In this document: in pieces, positions 12,908 to 23,872 of the stretch | Position numbering within the stretch: the first letter of the stretch is position 1 | How the letters are laid out: each line of letters opens with the position of its first letter | Translations under genes and position numbers: made by a program | DNA from: Pomacea canaliculata | Taxonomy: Eukaryota > Mollusca > Gastropoda > Architaenioglossa > Ampullariidae | Direction: 5' to 3' | Length of the DNA: 64,000 nucleotides | Assembly (NCBI RefSeq): GCF_003073045.1 | Contig: NC_037599.1 | Span: forward strand, 3,224,001 to 3,288,000 | Notes under the pieces: generated by a model | What the model was told of the DNA's origin: nothing | Seen by the model: only the letters and a program-made list of their open reading frames with translations | Databases searched by the model: none

Positions 12908-15265
12908 ATGGCATCGGGTGGAGAACCAGACTATGGTAAGAAAGACCGATAGACCTACATGGAAACCACATTGTATGTCTGCCTATACACGCGACATTCA
13001 TTTAAGGGGTTTTCGTGATTCAAAAAGCAGGCCGTGTAGTACACTGGTGTGGACAAATATCCGAGGCTCACGTACACGATGACAATACAACCAAAGAAAT
13101 CTTTGAAATCCGCAACAAGAGATTTGCTGTTTAGTTGATTTGTGTCGCGCCTTATAAAACAATTCCTTGTTCTGCCATAGTTGATGCTGTTATGTGCAGT
13201 TTCTTGAAGGATTTGAACCCTCAAAGACTAAGATGTGACCAATACTGAAGAAATATTAAGCTGCCCCAAACAAGCGCTTCCGCTACATTATAACATCATC
13301 AATTTTTCATTTAATGAAAATGAAATCTACATAGCTGTGACTTTTGATCTACTAGGTATAGATTAAGATGTCAGTGAGACAGACCAGTAATGTGGTGGAA
13401 CATAGTGAGCTATTATATTTTTATTGAACAAAATTTACTCTTATTACTTTAAAACTCTTGTCTCAAGACATATTTTGTATTTGATCTGGCTAAGAAATCA
13501 AATTTTTCTTTGCAGGACTTGATGAAAGAAAAGCTGGTTATGTTCGTGTCCGGGTAGAAATTCCAGACTTGAAGGCCAAGGGAAGAAACTTTATGAATAA
13601 AATTATTGGTGGAAGGAGAGATGAAGCAAGTAATGCAAAAGTTGAATGCAATTTTGAAGAGAGGTATTTGTTTTTAAATATTCCAAAAAATAAAACTTAC
13701 TGGCAAGAATGCAAAGCAAAGCATTGGGAGCAACTAACATGCAAGTCAAGGTTATCTCCATAAAGTGTAGTTGTCACCTTGGACCCTATCTTTGTTTACA
13801 TTAGAAGTGGAGAACCTTTTTTTCTTCCAAGGGCCATTTACACTCGCGAGCCTTTCCTCGCACTGACTATCCTCTGAATCACAATACAGATGGGCTGGGT
13901 GCGGCTGATGAGAAACATGTCTATTCTGTTGTGTACTCCTATGTCCTGTTTATCCCATAATTAATGTTCGTTGCTAATCCCTCAGAATTTATTATATTAG
14001 GATTCCCTTAAAATATAAATATATGTTGCTATGAAAAAGCTCCTGTATTTATTGAAATTCAAGTACCATCTGCGGCTGCCTTGACTGGGCCATACCAAAT
14101 GATATATACGACCCACAGACATTCCCTACCCTTACATAATCATTGCCAAGGAATATATTAAACAGGCTTTGCAGAATATGTGCTGAGGAATACAGTAGTG
14201 CTGCAATGTGCCATATCCAAAACACACTCTGTAAATCTACACACTTTCTGTCTCTATATATTGTTCCTTCAGACATAAAGACATCTTTAAAAAATAACCC
14301 AAAAAATCCTAAAAGATAGGGCCCCTGTCAATGTGACTCCTAAGAAGAGAACCCAAAGCATGTTATTCAGACCTGTCCAGTCCGAGAAAGAACATGCCAG
14401 AAGTCTGGCCACTAGAAACCACCTGGAGGCTAAACTTTTGGGGACCATTTGACAGTTTGGTGGCAGATCTCCTGGAGACCACTGACAGTATGGCATGGCC
14501 ATGCTCTTATCCAATGCTGAAATGCTGAAGAAGCTCATAAGTAGACTATGACTAGATATTGTTTCCCAATCTATTTTTTCCATTATAGTCTCATCTTTTG
14601 ACTATTTGTCTATTATATTGATGATCTTATACAGTCATAGGTATAATGCTTGATTTTAGGAAGAGGAAAAAAAATTTTATTTTATATTTTTACATTATCT
14701 AATTTCAGTTTGACTGCTAGGATTCAATGCAAAAACAATAGTATGAGGAGTGTAGAATGAAATGCATAGGATTTTGATTGCAGAAGCTTCATTCTGAATG
14801 TGGCTGGGGAAAAAGACCTGAATGGCAAAAGCTGGACAATGGAGCGTCCCATGTTGCCTTTTAATATTGATCCATATAGTTCATACTGCGAGGTAAAATT
14901 TAGTTTAAAAAATAGCTTTTAGCATATGATGCAAAAGTATTATGTTTTATTCTACTTGCCAGCATCCTGAACAAATATTATATTAAATAGCCAGGAGTGT
15001 CATGACTGTCACTTTATTCATGGGAGTGGGAAGAGTTTTACAATGAACAGTGGAGTCTTATGCCAGATCTAGTCTTTTGATGGCTATGAATCTTATTTAT
15101 TTCAGAATAGCAATATTTTACACAGTGTGCTATGCTAGAAGACATGATTTTTAAAATTTTTTGTTGCAGACAGAAAAAGGCTTTGTAAATATTTTCTTAA
15201 AGAAAGAATGTAATGATGATGATTGGAGCACCTTCATCCGTAAAGGAGATCTGAGCGCTAACTGA
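12908..15265 (+). CDS. Small CS-domain protein, copy 1 (CS1), 126 aa, 4 exons
   Basis: Exons 12908-12935, 13516-13663, 14784-14892 and 15170-15265 (TGA) have GT-AG borders and phases 1/2/0. The product is almost entirely one CS (p23/HSP20-like beta-sandwich) domain: GYVRVRVEIPDLKAK (17-31), FEERSFILNVAGEKDLNGKS (56-75) and GFVNIFLKK plus DDDW near the end. The FEERSF..LV..LNGKS block resembles the CS domain of CacyBP/SIP, while the end resembles NudC-type CS domains. CS domains usually act as co-chaperone or adaptor modules. No signal peptide or membrane span is seen, so it is probably cytosolic. Start chosen because the short acidic leader ending PDY recurs in CS3. Residue 94 is Cys where CS2 and CS3 have Trp. 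It is one of three paralogues; its partner and role are unknown. Confidence 0.88.
13806..13845 (+). mobile_element. hAT-like terminal fragment in a CS1 intron
   Basis: GTGGAGAACC, a T run, then CTTCCAAGGGCCATTT matches the well-known hAT/Charlie end type. No second end was recognised, so it is a fragment. Confidence 0.45.
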
Positions 15266-15548
15266 GATGGCAAAAGGAACAAACATGAGGATAAAGATCT
15301 TCACTTTCATTTATTAAACATAAGCGAGGTCAGAACACAGGCACAAGAAATCTGTTCTGATCACCTGTAGATGTGTCTAGTTGTATAGTTTTCTCATTCT
15401 TCAGCTGATTATTACAACTTTTTTCATGCTTAAACAAAATTTGATGTTTCTTAGTGAAAAGGAAGGAAGGTGATAAACTCAAAATGTTGCATTTACTTCA
15501 GTAGTACTCAAGCCTGGGTGGTGGTTTTTAGAACAGAGAAGGCACCAC

Positions 15549-15848
15549 CAGGGCCGCCGAGAGCCAGCCCGGGCCCCGGGACAGACGACCTCTCCGGGCC
15601 CCTTGCACTTGTAATCGTAAATTATTTTCCCAGTATATAAGGTATGTTTACAATTCGAATCTCAATATCTACACTTGAAACTCAACTTCTGCATGTGTAA
15701 TGCTTGGGTGTTCTGTCCTTAGACCTTACTTTAAAAGAAAAAGAAAAGGAGAAGAAGAAAAAAAATCCACTGACCAAGGCCGGGCCCCCTTGACAGCCAC
15801 GGGCCCGGGTACACCAGACCCCCCTCTCCCCCCCTCTCGTCAGGCCTG
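15549..15848. mobile_element. 300-bp non-autonomous hAT-like element with intact target duplication
   Basis: Left end CAGGGCCGCCGAGAG and right end CTCTCGTCAGGCCTG are inverted repeats (12 of 15 matching). The flanks are a perfect 8-bp target-site duplication GGCACCAC (15541-15548 and 15849-15856), the hAT hallmark. GC-rich subterminal GGGCCCGGG blocks surround an AT-rich core with no coding capacity. The perfect duplication implies a fairly recent insertion, about 280 bp after the CS1 stop, probably in or near its 3' UTR. Confidence 0.85.
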
Positions 15849-15856
15849 GGCACCAC

Positions 15857-18800
15857 TAGAAGCATGAGCTTAAAGTGTGTGGTCCCCCAATAGAACAATT
15901 TTCCAAATAGGCAGGTACTTAAAATACTAGGTATACTGCAATAAGAATAATCACTGAGCTTGTGTAGTGCGACTCCCTGGCCAAAGCCTGACTCACTGCA
16001 CTTAACAAACAAAAAATGCAAAAGAAAGACGAAAATCCTGAATAAGGATTAAATGACAGCAGCACAAGAACAAGAGAGTTAGAACTAATGAAAGGCAAAT
16101 ATGAAGCAGGAAGCATTGAGTGCAAGCAGACATAATGAACTCAAAATCAAACTGAAATGTCAATGATACCTGAACATAAAAGGCTAAAACAACAGAGCTT
16201 ATGAACCAATGTACAGAATGCACATATGATTACTTAAGTGTTCAGTTCGTCTGATGAAGATACAATCACTTATATAATAGAAAGTAGGTATTTTGTTGTT
16301 AGACATGCTAATATATCTTTTAAATTCTGATATTGAGGTCATTGATTGTTTTGTGGTAGGCTGTTCTATAAGATGCTATTTTGGTAGAAAAGAATTTCTT
16401 TTAAAAAAGTCCTTATTCTGAGCATAGGTCTTTTATTTGGTCTACATATGTGATAAGGATTATTTGTTCTTGTTATTTGGTTCCTCTTTGTGTTTTCTGT
16501 ATTTGATTTTATTCTTTGTTTAGTACGGTTTATTTTTTATAGCTCATATGTTATTTATTTGTTTTCCTTTCCCTCATATGCTGTCCATATTTCATTCTTG
16601 ATCTTAAATGCTGAGCATGCTCTTTAGGAGTGTGGGTATGCACTTTACAAATTTTGCATTTATTATTATTATCATTAAAAATAATCAATGTAAAGTCCAT
16701 TTATCATTTTAAAATAGAGTATTGATCTGTGCCTTTCTTTTAAAATACAAAAGTCCAATACATTGTATAACTTTGAATGACTAGTCCATTTATAGCTCCA
16801 ATAATAATTCTTCAAGGTAAAGTTTTGATTGATGGTTTTAAGTCAGTCTGTACAGTCATCCAAGATGACATCAGTGTAATTAAAAAAAGGGTCAAACTAT
16901 TTGTGTTCATTGGATTCAGTGACAGACAAAAATGGCAGCATCCAAATAGCACAATAGTTTTTTTTTCTTTTAAGTATTATGACAATAAAGGTATTCCAGT
17001 TCTTTAACACTTTGAAGTTTTACTTACTGAGACCGTAGAGCTGTTTTAGGCAAGTACATAGAGACAGTTAATGAGGATTGCCTTTAAAGCCTGGCACAAC
17101 ACCTTCCTGGCAGATCACAGGGAGAGCACCATCTCTGTTATAACAAAAGAGAGGTATTTAAATGGTTTAGGAAAGTTTTTGAAGAGTCACATAATTTTGA
17201 AGTTTTGCTTTTGTATGGTTCCCGGTTCTAAGATTTGTCAGTGAAAATTGTCCATTTCCTCTTTTGAAGCATCTTGCGTCTGTTGCTTACCTTTCTATCA
17301 TCTTTTATGATTTTATTGGTAACGGCATCATTCTTAGGTTGTCTCTCTTCATACATTTTTAGCATCTGTCTCTGTGTGTGTCTGCGCGCGCGCACGCACA
17401 GGTTTTCAGTATGTACATCAAGATTAGTGAATGTTTACATAAATACTTTTATTACAATGCAAATATCATTCATGTGTGTGTTTTGAAAAGATGAGCTACA
17501 TTCTGAGATAGGTATTGATTCTACTAAAGTTCTATCAGCAGATTTAAAAAAATTTCTATAGTTATTATTTATTCAATGCATGTTATAAGCAATGGATATC
17601 CTTATTTGATGTTTCAGGCCCGTTATCTAATTGAAAGTGTATATAATCACATCTGAAATTTCAGTTTCAGAGTTCATTGTTTCGCTGTTTGTCCTGTTCG
17701 TATGACAATATGGCCGTCAAAAGAATTTTTAAATTGTTAAGGCTTTTCCAGCATTAGTACTGATTCTAAGAGATTTTGAGGCATTGGAATGGATAAGAGT
17801 TAAAGGTAAAAACTAAACAATGGAATTTCTCATGCTACTCTTTTTTCAGTTTTGTCTGATTCTAGGTTATTAAGCCACACTGTGTTTACTGAAATTTTTG
17901 TTTGTTTTCTGAGAATAGTGTATTTTTAAGAGCTTGTTAAACTCAATTTTCTTTTAAATTTATCATGAATGTAAATGAGTATTTCAGCCGTCTGTCTGAA
18001 CTTTCCATGAACTTAGTGCCATATTTCCAATTCTGTCTTTCAATTAAATATTGTTCAAATGTATTGCATTTTTTTTAAGTAATAGTTTACATTGTATTGC
18101 TCAATTGTGGAAAAGCGTACCTTTTGTCATTACCATTATGCGAAAACTTTGTTAAATAGCTATTTTTGACTCAAGACGTGTTATGAGTTATGAAGTATTT
18201 TGGTATGTACACCTCTGTTGTTATCTTTGACTGCTATGATTCCTGACATGGGGTAGTAGACAGCGTGCACCATTATTTAGCAGAAGTATTCACTTCTTCG
18301 TAACATCATGAATAGAAGTCAGTGTGGAGGTACAGTCAGTATTCACTATAAACGAACCGACATGAAGCATACAATAAAAGTTCATGAAACAGCAAACAGA
18401 GCAAGGACGAGATGGGGAAACATGAGTACGGGCCGTAGTTATGAAGCGAGAGAAATTTCTCCAGGGTAGCATGGGGATCTCACGAAAAAGTGTCTTGTTT
18501 TTGTAGTTATTGTGCGATGCCCAGCCCCGTGGACACTATTTTGTTTCTTTACCCCGGGATATCTTTCTTTATAACTAATGTAAAACATCAGCAGGTTTTG
18601 GACACCACTTTATAACTTCGAACATTTTCCCTTGTTAACTGGCAATTCATAATTTAAGAGACTACTGAGGTATCACAATCCTTAGGTGCTCGGAAAGTTA
18701 TTTACAAGTGTCTTCAATAGATGCTATTTGGAGGAAAATGAGTAATATGGTGTTTGGCAAAGAGAAGACTTATATAATAGGTTTGCAATTCCACTTTTTT

Positions 18801-19711
18801 AGCCAACTCCGTAGGTGGCATCAAAGAATCTTCTTAGAAAAGAGTTACAACTATACTACTAGACTTACAACTTCATTTTTGTGTCAGAGTCAACAGTAAG
18901 CAGGTGGCGGAGTTTTGCTTTCTGGAACCCGAACGACGGTCTTTGGTGCCAGTATTGTATACCTAGAAAACAGCCCCCCAAAACGAGGATGCCAGATGGA
19001 CCATTTCCTCAGAGACAGGATTAAAAGAATGTTAATCACACGCAATCTGTGCTGCAACGGTTTTCACTGAAAATAGTATATTAGAATCCTGAGCGTTGCT
19101 TCTTTTCAGTTGTTTACCACCACCACCCCACCCTATGACCAGTATAACCGTTCATCAATTGGTACCAGTCATGGGACGATGTATGAATTTGCTCTCATGA
19201 AAATTCTGATGATGTCTTGTTAGCATGTATGGTGGAGGGCATAGGAGAAAAGCCCTTTTCCTATGTATGATAGTTTTTGAGAACCACCTAAAAGAGCAAT
19301 GATTTCTTAAAGTGAACTAACCCGCACAGTCCTTTATGTTATGGTCTGAAAGGATTATCGTAAATCGTACATCTTATTCATTTAATTTATTTCTTGAATT
19401 GTCATAGATCATTTCTCGGTGACCTTCTCGTCCTCTGTAATCGGCTTAACGGCTTTACATATAAGGAATGTTACTGAGCAGTCCCAAAATAAGTACATTC
19501 AATCAAAAGAAATAAATATAATAATAAGTATTATTATTATTTAGGTAAGCTACACAAATATTATTATAACAGTCTTCTGCTTTGGTTACTCAGTTGTGAA
19601 CACGTCCTTGGAAGCAAGCGAACAGCAGCAATGGAACACATTATTTAGCGTTCTCGAAAAATTGAGCTTGACAAGCGTTTTCGAGGGGCTTCGACAGATG
19701 AGGAACTACAT
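15857..19711. other. Intergenic stretch between CS1 and AE1 (convergent)
   Basis: No gene is recognised. It includes a short CA/CG repeat near 17375-17400 and, on the - strand, AATAAA at 19386-19391, which would suit the 3' end of AE1. Confidence 0.6.
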
Positions 19712-21786
19712 CTAGTGTGCTACGTCATCGATGCCTGTGCACTCGGGAAGCGAGAGCTGCTTGAGGAGAACGTTCTGCTCTATTCCGAAGCGGCACTTGC
19801 ACTTGCCGCGGGTGACGTAGACGGGCCTCCCTTCGTCGTCCAACTTGAAGCCTTTCTCCTTCGTCAGGAACTGTTTGACGTTGCGCACCACAGTCATGAC
19901 GTGCTCACGCGGCTGCTTTTTCGTTTCGTACGTCACAGCTACCGTGCCCTCGAACGTGGTCTCGATTGTAAACTCGCCGTCAAACTCGTCTTCCTGAAAA
20001 ACAAATTATTATTGCTGTTGTTGCTGTCTGTCTGTCACTGAACTGGTTTTGATCAATTACTCACTGCCATATATAGCTGAAGCCACTCGGCGAAATTAAT
20101 TGGTTCCGCATAATTCGGTACAATAAAAGTATATAGAATTAGAATTTTTCTCCCATGTTGCTATACTTCCTTACATGCTGACTGTATCAATCTTGGATTC
20201 TTTTCCGATTCGATTTATTAAATGGTGAATAAGCATGACTGAAGCTCTAAAAATAAAATTAACATCTTTGTATATTTTTTAACAACTTATAGGATATCAA
20301 TTAATGTCGAGGGGTATTTTATAATTCGTGGTACGCACAGTAATGTGTGACCAAAATGAACATTTATAAAAAAAAATTAATAATAATAAAATGCCCTATT
20401 GAGACCTTGATGACGAGGTCAGCTTTGGTCACATGACCTGGTGGCACTTGGATTTCATTGTCAACGGTCCAAGCCAGCTCCTGCTCAAACGTCTCGTTGA
20501 TGCCCTTTGACATGGACATTTCGCCATGGAAACCGGCGTTCGCCTCGATGATTGGATTAGGCGGTGTCAGCTATAATAATTGAAGGAAAATTGTCCAGCA
20601 TCTGATTTCGATGTTGTAAAAACAAAACTGCAGAGGAGGGCTGCTTTAAAAAATAAATCTATTCATGATTGAGAAAGTTACTGGATTTTTATAAGTTAAA
20701 GAATATTTCTTAGTTTTTGTTCTTTAATTGCAAAATATTTTACTGTTGTTGAGTTTGGTTTTTTTTTTTTCTTTTGTTTTTGTTTTGACAGCCACTACAG
20801 TGGATGCATGTGAATCTTCAAACTTTTCATTCATCCACTAATTCCATTTATTTACTAACGTACTTCAACCCTTGGTTGAGGGATGTTCCACACGCATTCA
20901 TTTTTCCCCCGTTTCGTCGTTAACTCTGTGGACAATGGATCTGGTATAGTAAGGAATGATGAGCACACTTCTTGGCGTAACGCTGTGCAAAGGGAAGGGA
21001 CGTAATCCCTTTATTTGTTGCTAGGAGTGATGGCCCCAGTAGTGTCCCTTACCTTGATCTCCACGTGCGCACCGATGGTGTAAGTTTTGCACAGGGCTAT
21101 GTTGCACGTGGACTTCGTGCGTCTCTCGGTACGCAGAGTGTAGCGCTGGGGGTTGGGGGTGTCGTTGCTGAAGTTGGCCGTGAAAAGCACGTGCGCCGTG
21201 GGTTTCGGGGAGCGATGAGAATCGGTGTACTGCGTCTCACTGTGTGTCACGTGCATCCTGTTACAAGTGTGAAAAGAAAACTGTCGCGACACATTTTTCG
21301 TGTTTAGAGCTTTGATTCACCTGCTTCAAAAAGGTTCTCATTGTACTCATAACTGAGAAAGTTATAGGATATTATTAGTTAATAAATATTGAGAAATTTT
21401 CTGCGAGAAGTTTTATTTTTCTTTGCTAAATCCGCTAGAGGGCAAGAATAAACTGGAACTTAAGATCGTTTTCGGTCTCTCTTTATTCCCACTAAGCGAA
21501 GACCTACTGCTTCTTTGGTTCAAGTCTGTTTCACTGTTACAGTCTCGTGGACTGCACACCGAGCTTCCTACAAAAGTGAGCACCTCATTCTATACACACG
21601 ATCCACTAACATTTGTACAATCTTCAAGTTAAAGAAGTTTGCACAAAATAATCAAGATTCTTACCTGTCCCAGTTGATGTCAGGATGTTCCAAATCTGCT
21701 TTCTTGCGCAACTCGTTGTCCAGGATCCTTTCCGCAGAATCCCTCAATAGCTCCTCGATGTCGACTAACTGGAGAGGATTTCCCAT
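19712..21786 (-). CDS. Aerolysin-like (ETX/MTX2-type) protein, copy 1 (AE1), 257 aa, 4 coding exons
   Basis: Coding exons, in order of transcription: 21665-21786 (ATG at 21786), 21053-21257, 20406-20570 and 19712-19993 (TAG), all joining in phase. Residues 1-40 are acidic and probably helical, with no signal peptide. Residues 60-184 follow the aerolysin/epsilon-toxin beta-pore-former plan: a strand with TANFSNDTPNPQRY, a Thr/Ser-rich strand TLRTERRTKSTCN (81-93), a TYTIG turn (99-103), an alternating loop region, FEQELAWTV plus VPPG (151-154), then FTIETTFEGTVAVTY. A Cys-rich motif GKCKCRFGIEQNVLL (227-241) closes the protein. In animals such proteins include defence and membrane-acting factors; the role here is inferred only. 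The assignment rests on motif order, not on a search. It converges on CS1. A likely upstream non-coding exon and promoter lie near 26.55-26.67 kb. Confidence 0.85.
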
Positions 21787-22315
21787 GGTTTCGGGTGGCC
21801 TTAAACTCAGGAGCTTGCAACTGTTCTGTTTATGTCAGTGTCTTTTTAAATGCTAGTTTATTCCACCGGTGTCACGAAGGTGTTTCTCCTTTTCTTGCTT
21901 TCTCGTCTCACATCAGCGAAGAGCACTGGGGAGTATATATATATACAGTTTATTTTGTGCACACATCTTATACACACACATACTTAGGAATCAGAATGCC
22001 ATATATTTAGTGGCTACAGTTCCTCCTTCCGGGGTAGGGGTCAAGCTAGCTAACCCCACTGTTTGCTCGTCCGTTTACCCAAACAAAGAACTAGCCTTAT
22101 AAGCCACTGTCCTTTTAGGCATCGGCGATTTTCAACCCACCCACCCCTTCTGAGGACTTCATGTGTCGTAGACTGCTTTTCGATCCGTTGATCGTACCCT
22201 CAGCTCACTACGTATAGAATAAAGAAAGCAACAAAGTTAAACGATAAAAAATGGCATATATAGAAAAATGCGAAGAGCGAATTGTGTCTTCTTGTGCAAT
22301 TTAAAGTGGGTCCAA

Positions 22316-22560
22316 TGTACTACGTCACATTGGTACACCATTCACAACACTGCCAGCCGTGAACACCAATCACAGCGACAGTTGGGGTTATTCGGACGTT
22401 GAAAGTCTGCATTTCTCGTGCTAAAGTAACAGTTTTTCAGAATCACGAGAATTTCAGACTGTCAGCGTCCGAATAGTCAGAATTGTCGCTCATTTTCTCT
22501 CTCTGATTGGTGTTGATTGCAGGCAATGTTGTGAGTGGTGTACCAACGTGACGTAGTACA
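22316..22560. repeat. 245-bp foldback element with arms of about 110 bp
   Basis: The left arm begins TGTACTACGTCAC and the right arm ends GTGACGTAGTACA. Inward the arms stay paired through TTGGTACACCA, TCACAACA, ACACCAATCA and CTATTCGGACG with scattered mismatches, leaving a small loop near 22420-22450. A further GACGTAGTACACT copy follows at about 22569. It has no coding capacity and is best read as a foldback or long-TIR MITE in the presumed first intron of AE1. Confidence 0.8.
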
Positions 22561-23033
22561 CTGTTAGCGAGACGTAGTACACTTTTAACGCCGCTCGTTG
22601 ATCGCAGATGCGAATCGTAGCGGATAATTAATTAACGGATGGGTTTGGGAGGCTGGAATTTACACGTTAGGTTTATATCGTCCATATCTACCGATATCTG
22701 CAAAAAACGCAATCCATTCAGGTTGGTCTTTAAAGGACAAATGTAGACTAACGTTCGACCGTGTTTAGAAAAGTTCTTCCCTGACGATTAAAGAAGCGCT
22801 TTGCCAACCGTTCTTCCACATTATAAGTACGACCTTCTTGATCATCAATGTGTTGGTGACAAGTGATTTACCACTGCACTATCCACACGCTCTTTCCTCG
22901 CCATTTTAGCACAAGATGGCGGTAACCCAAGTTCACCTAAACACTTGCGAGCTGCATGGTGGATTCATCGAGACAGTGAACACCTAACTCCAATGTCTTT
23001 CCTCCATTTATAATAATTCTGTTCCAGCTCCAG

Positions 23034-23212
23034 GTTCACACAAGGATGTTCAGAGCACACACCGATGTCCACAGACGGAGACAGTCACTCCTTCACGCTC
23101 CGAGGGCGCCGGCGACAGCAGTGTGAAGATCAGCCACGACATCTCGAATCATACCTTCCTGCACGCGGAAGAGATCAACGACTGTCGATTTCGATTGGCG
23201 GATTTTTTTTTT
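23034..23212 (+). other. Exon-like open stretch, unidentified
   Basis: After an acceptor-like TTCTGTTCCAG, one frame stays open for about 59 codons with varied, protein-like composition (for example SSVKISHDISNHTFLHAEE) until a poly-T run at 23203. No family is recognised and no donor is obvious. It may be an exon of an unseen gene, an old exon relic, or chance. Confidence 0.2.
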
Positions 23213-23326
23213 TTTTTTTGTTATGTGTGTGTGTGTTTAAAAGTCTGTTAAGGACCTGCACAGCTCTTGACCTCGCACGCTACATGCATGCTCACACGGC
23301 TGAGTGGGTGTCGTGCCCCGAGCATA

Positions 23327-23870
23327 CAGTGATACCTCGGTTCTCGAACATAATTCGTTCCGGGAGGATGGTCGAGAACCAAATTGTTCGAGAACCGAAG
23401 CAATGAAACCCAAAGGAAATAATGGAAACTGGATTAATTCGTTCCAAGCCCCAGAAAATGCCTATTTACTGGCCTAATTTGTATATAATATGTAGAAAAA
23501 CATGAGTCTCAACAAGAAATAAGAAATAAAAGTGTATTTATTAAAACAAAAAAAAAAAACCAACAAAAAAAAAAATGTTCAGTACAGTACAGTAAATTGT
23601 GTTTCATTTACTGTACCTGTACCAAACTTTATGGCAGGAGGGAATGAATGTGGAGAGAGGAGGGAAGGGGGATGGTTATTGTCACTGATGACGCAAGCAA
23701 GGCGCGCTGGGCAGAATGAACGCCATTCGGCTCAACTCGGCTCATCTCGGACGTTCGGATGTTCGAGTTCCAAATATTTGTTCGAATTCCAAGACAAAAT
23801 TTTCTCGAATTTCCTGGTCGAATACCGATTTGGTCGAAAGTCATGGCGTTCGAGAACCGAGGTATCACTG
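23327..23870. mobile_element. 544-bp Tigger/pogo-like MITE
   Basis: Inverted ends CAGTGATACCTCGGTTC and GAACCGAGGTATCACTG are flanked by TA on both sides (23325-23326 and 23871-23872), the Tc1/mariner-pogo signature; the CAGTGATACCTCGGTT start is Tigger-like. The interior has A-rich runs near 23548-23576 and no transposase. It lies in the presumed first intron of AE1. Confidence 0.88.
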
Positions 23871-23872
23871 TA

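Noticed and set aside
15731-16021. 96-codon - strand frame
   Set aside because: It overlaps the GC-rich right part of the hAT-like element; no motif and ends in a poly-Phe run.
19715-20041. 108-codon + strand open frame
   Set aside because: It is the antisense shadow of the last AE1 coding exon; the - strand frame carries the family motifs and splice sites.
23065-23406. 113-codon frame starting at 23065
   Set aside because: It crosses a poly-T run and the end of the Tigger-like element; only the first part is even exon-like, and in a different frame.
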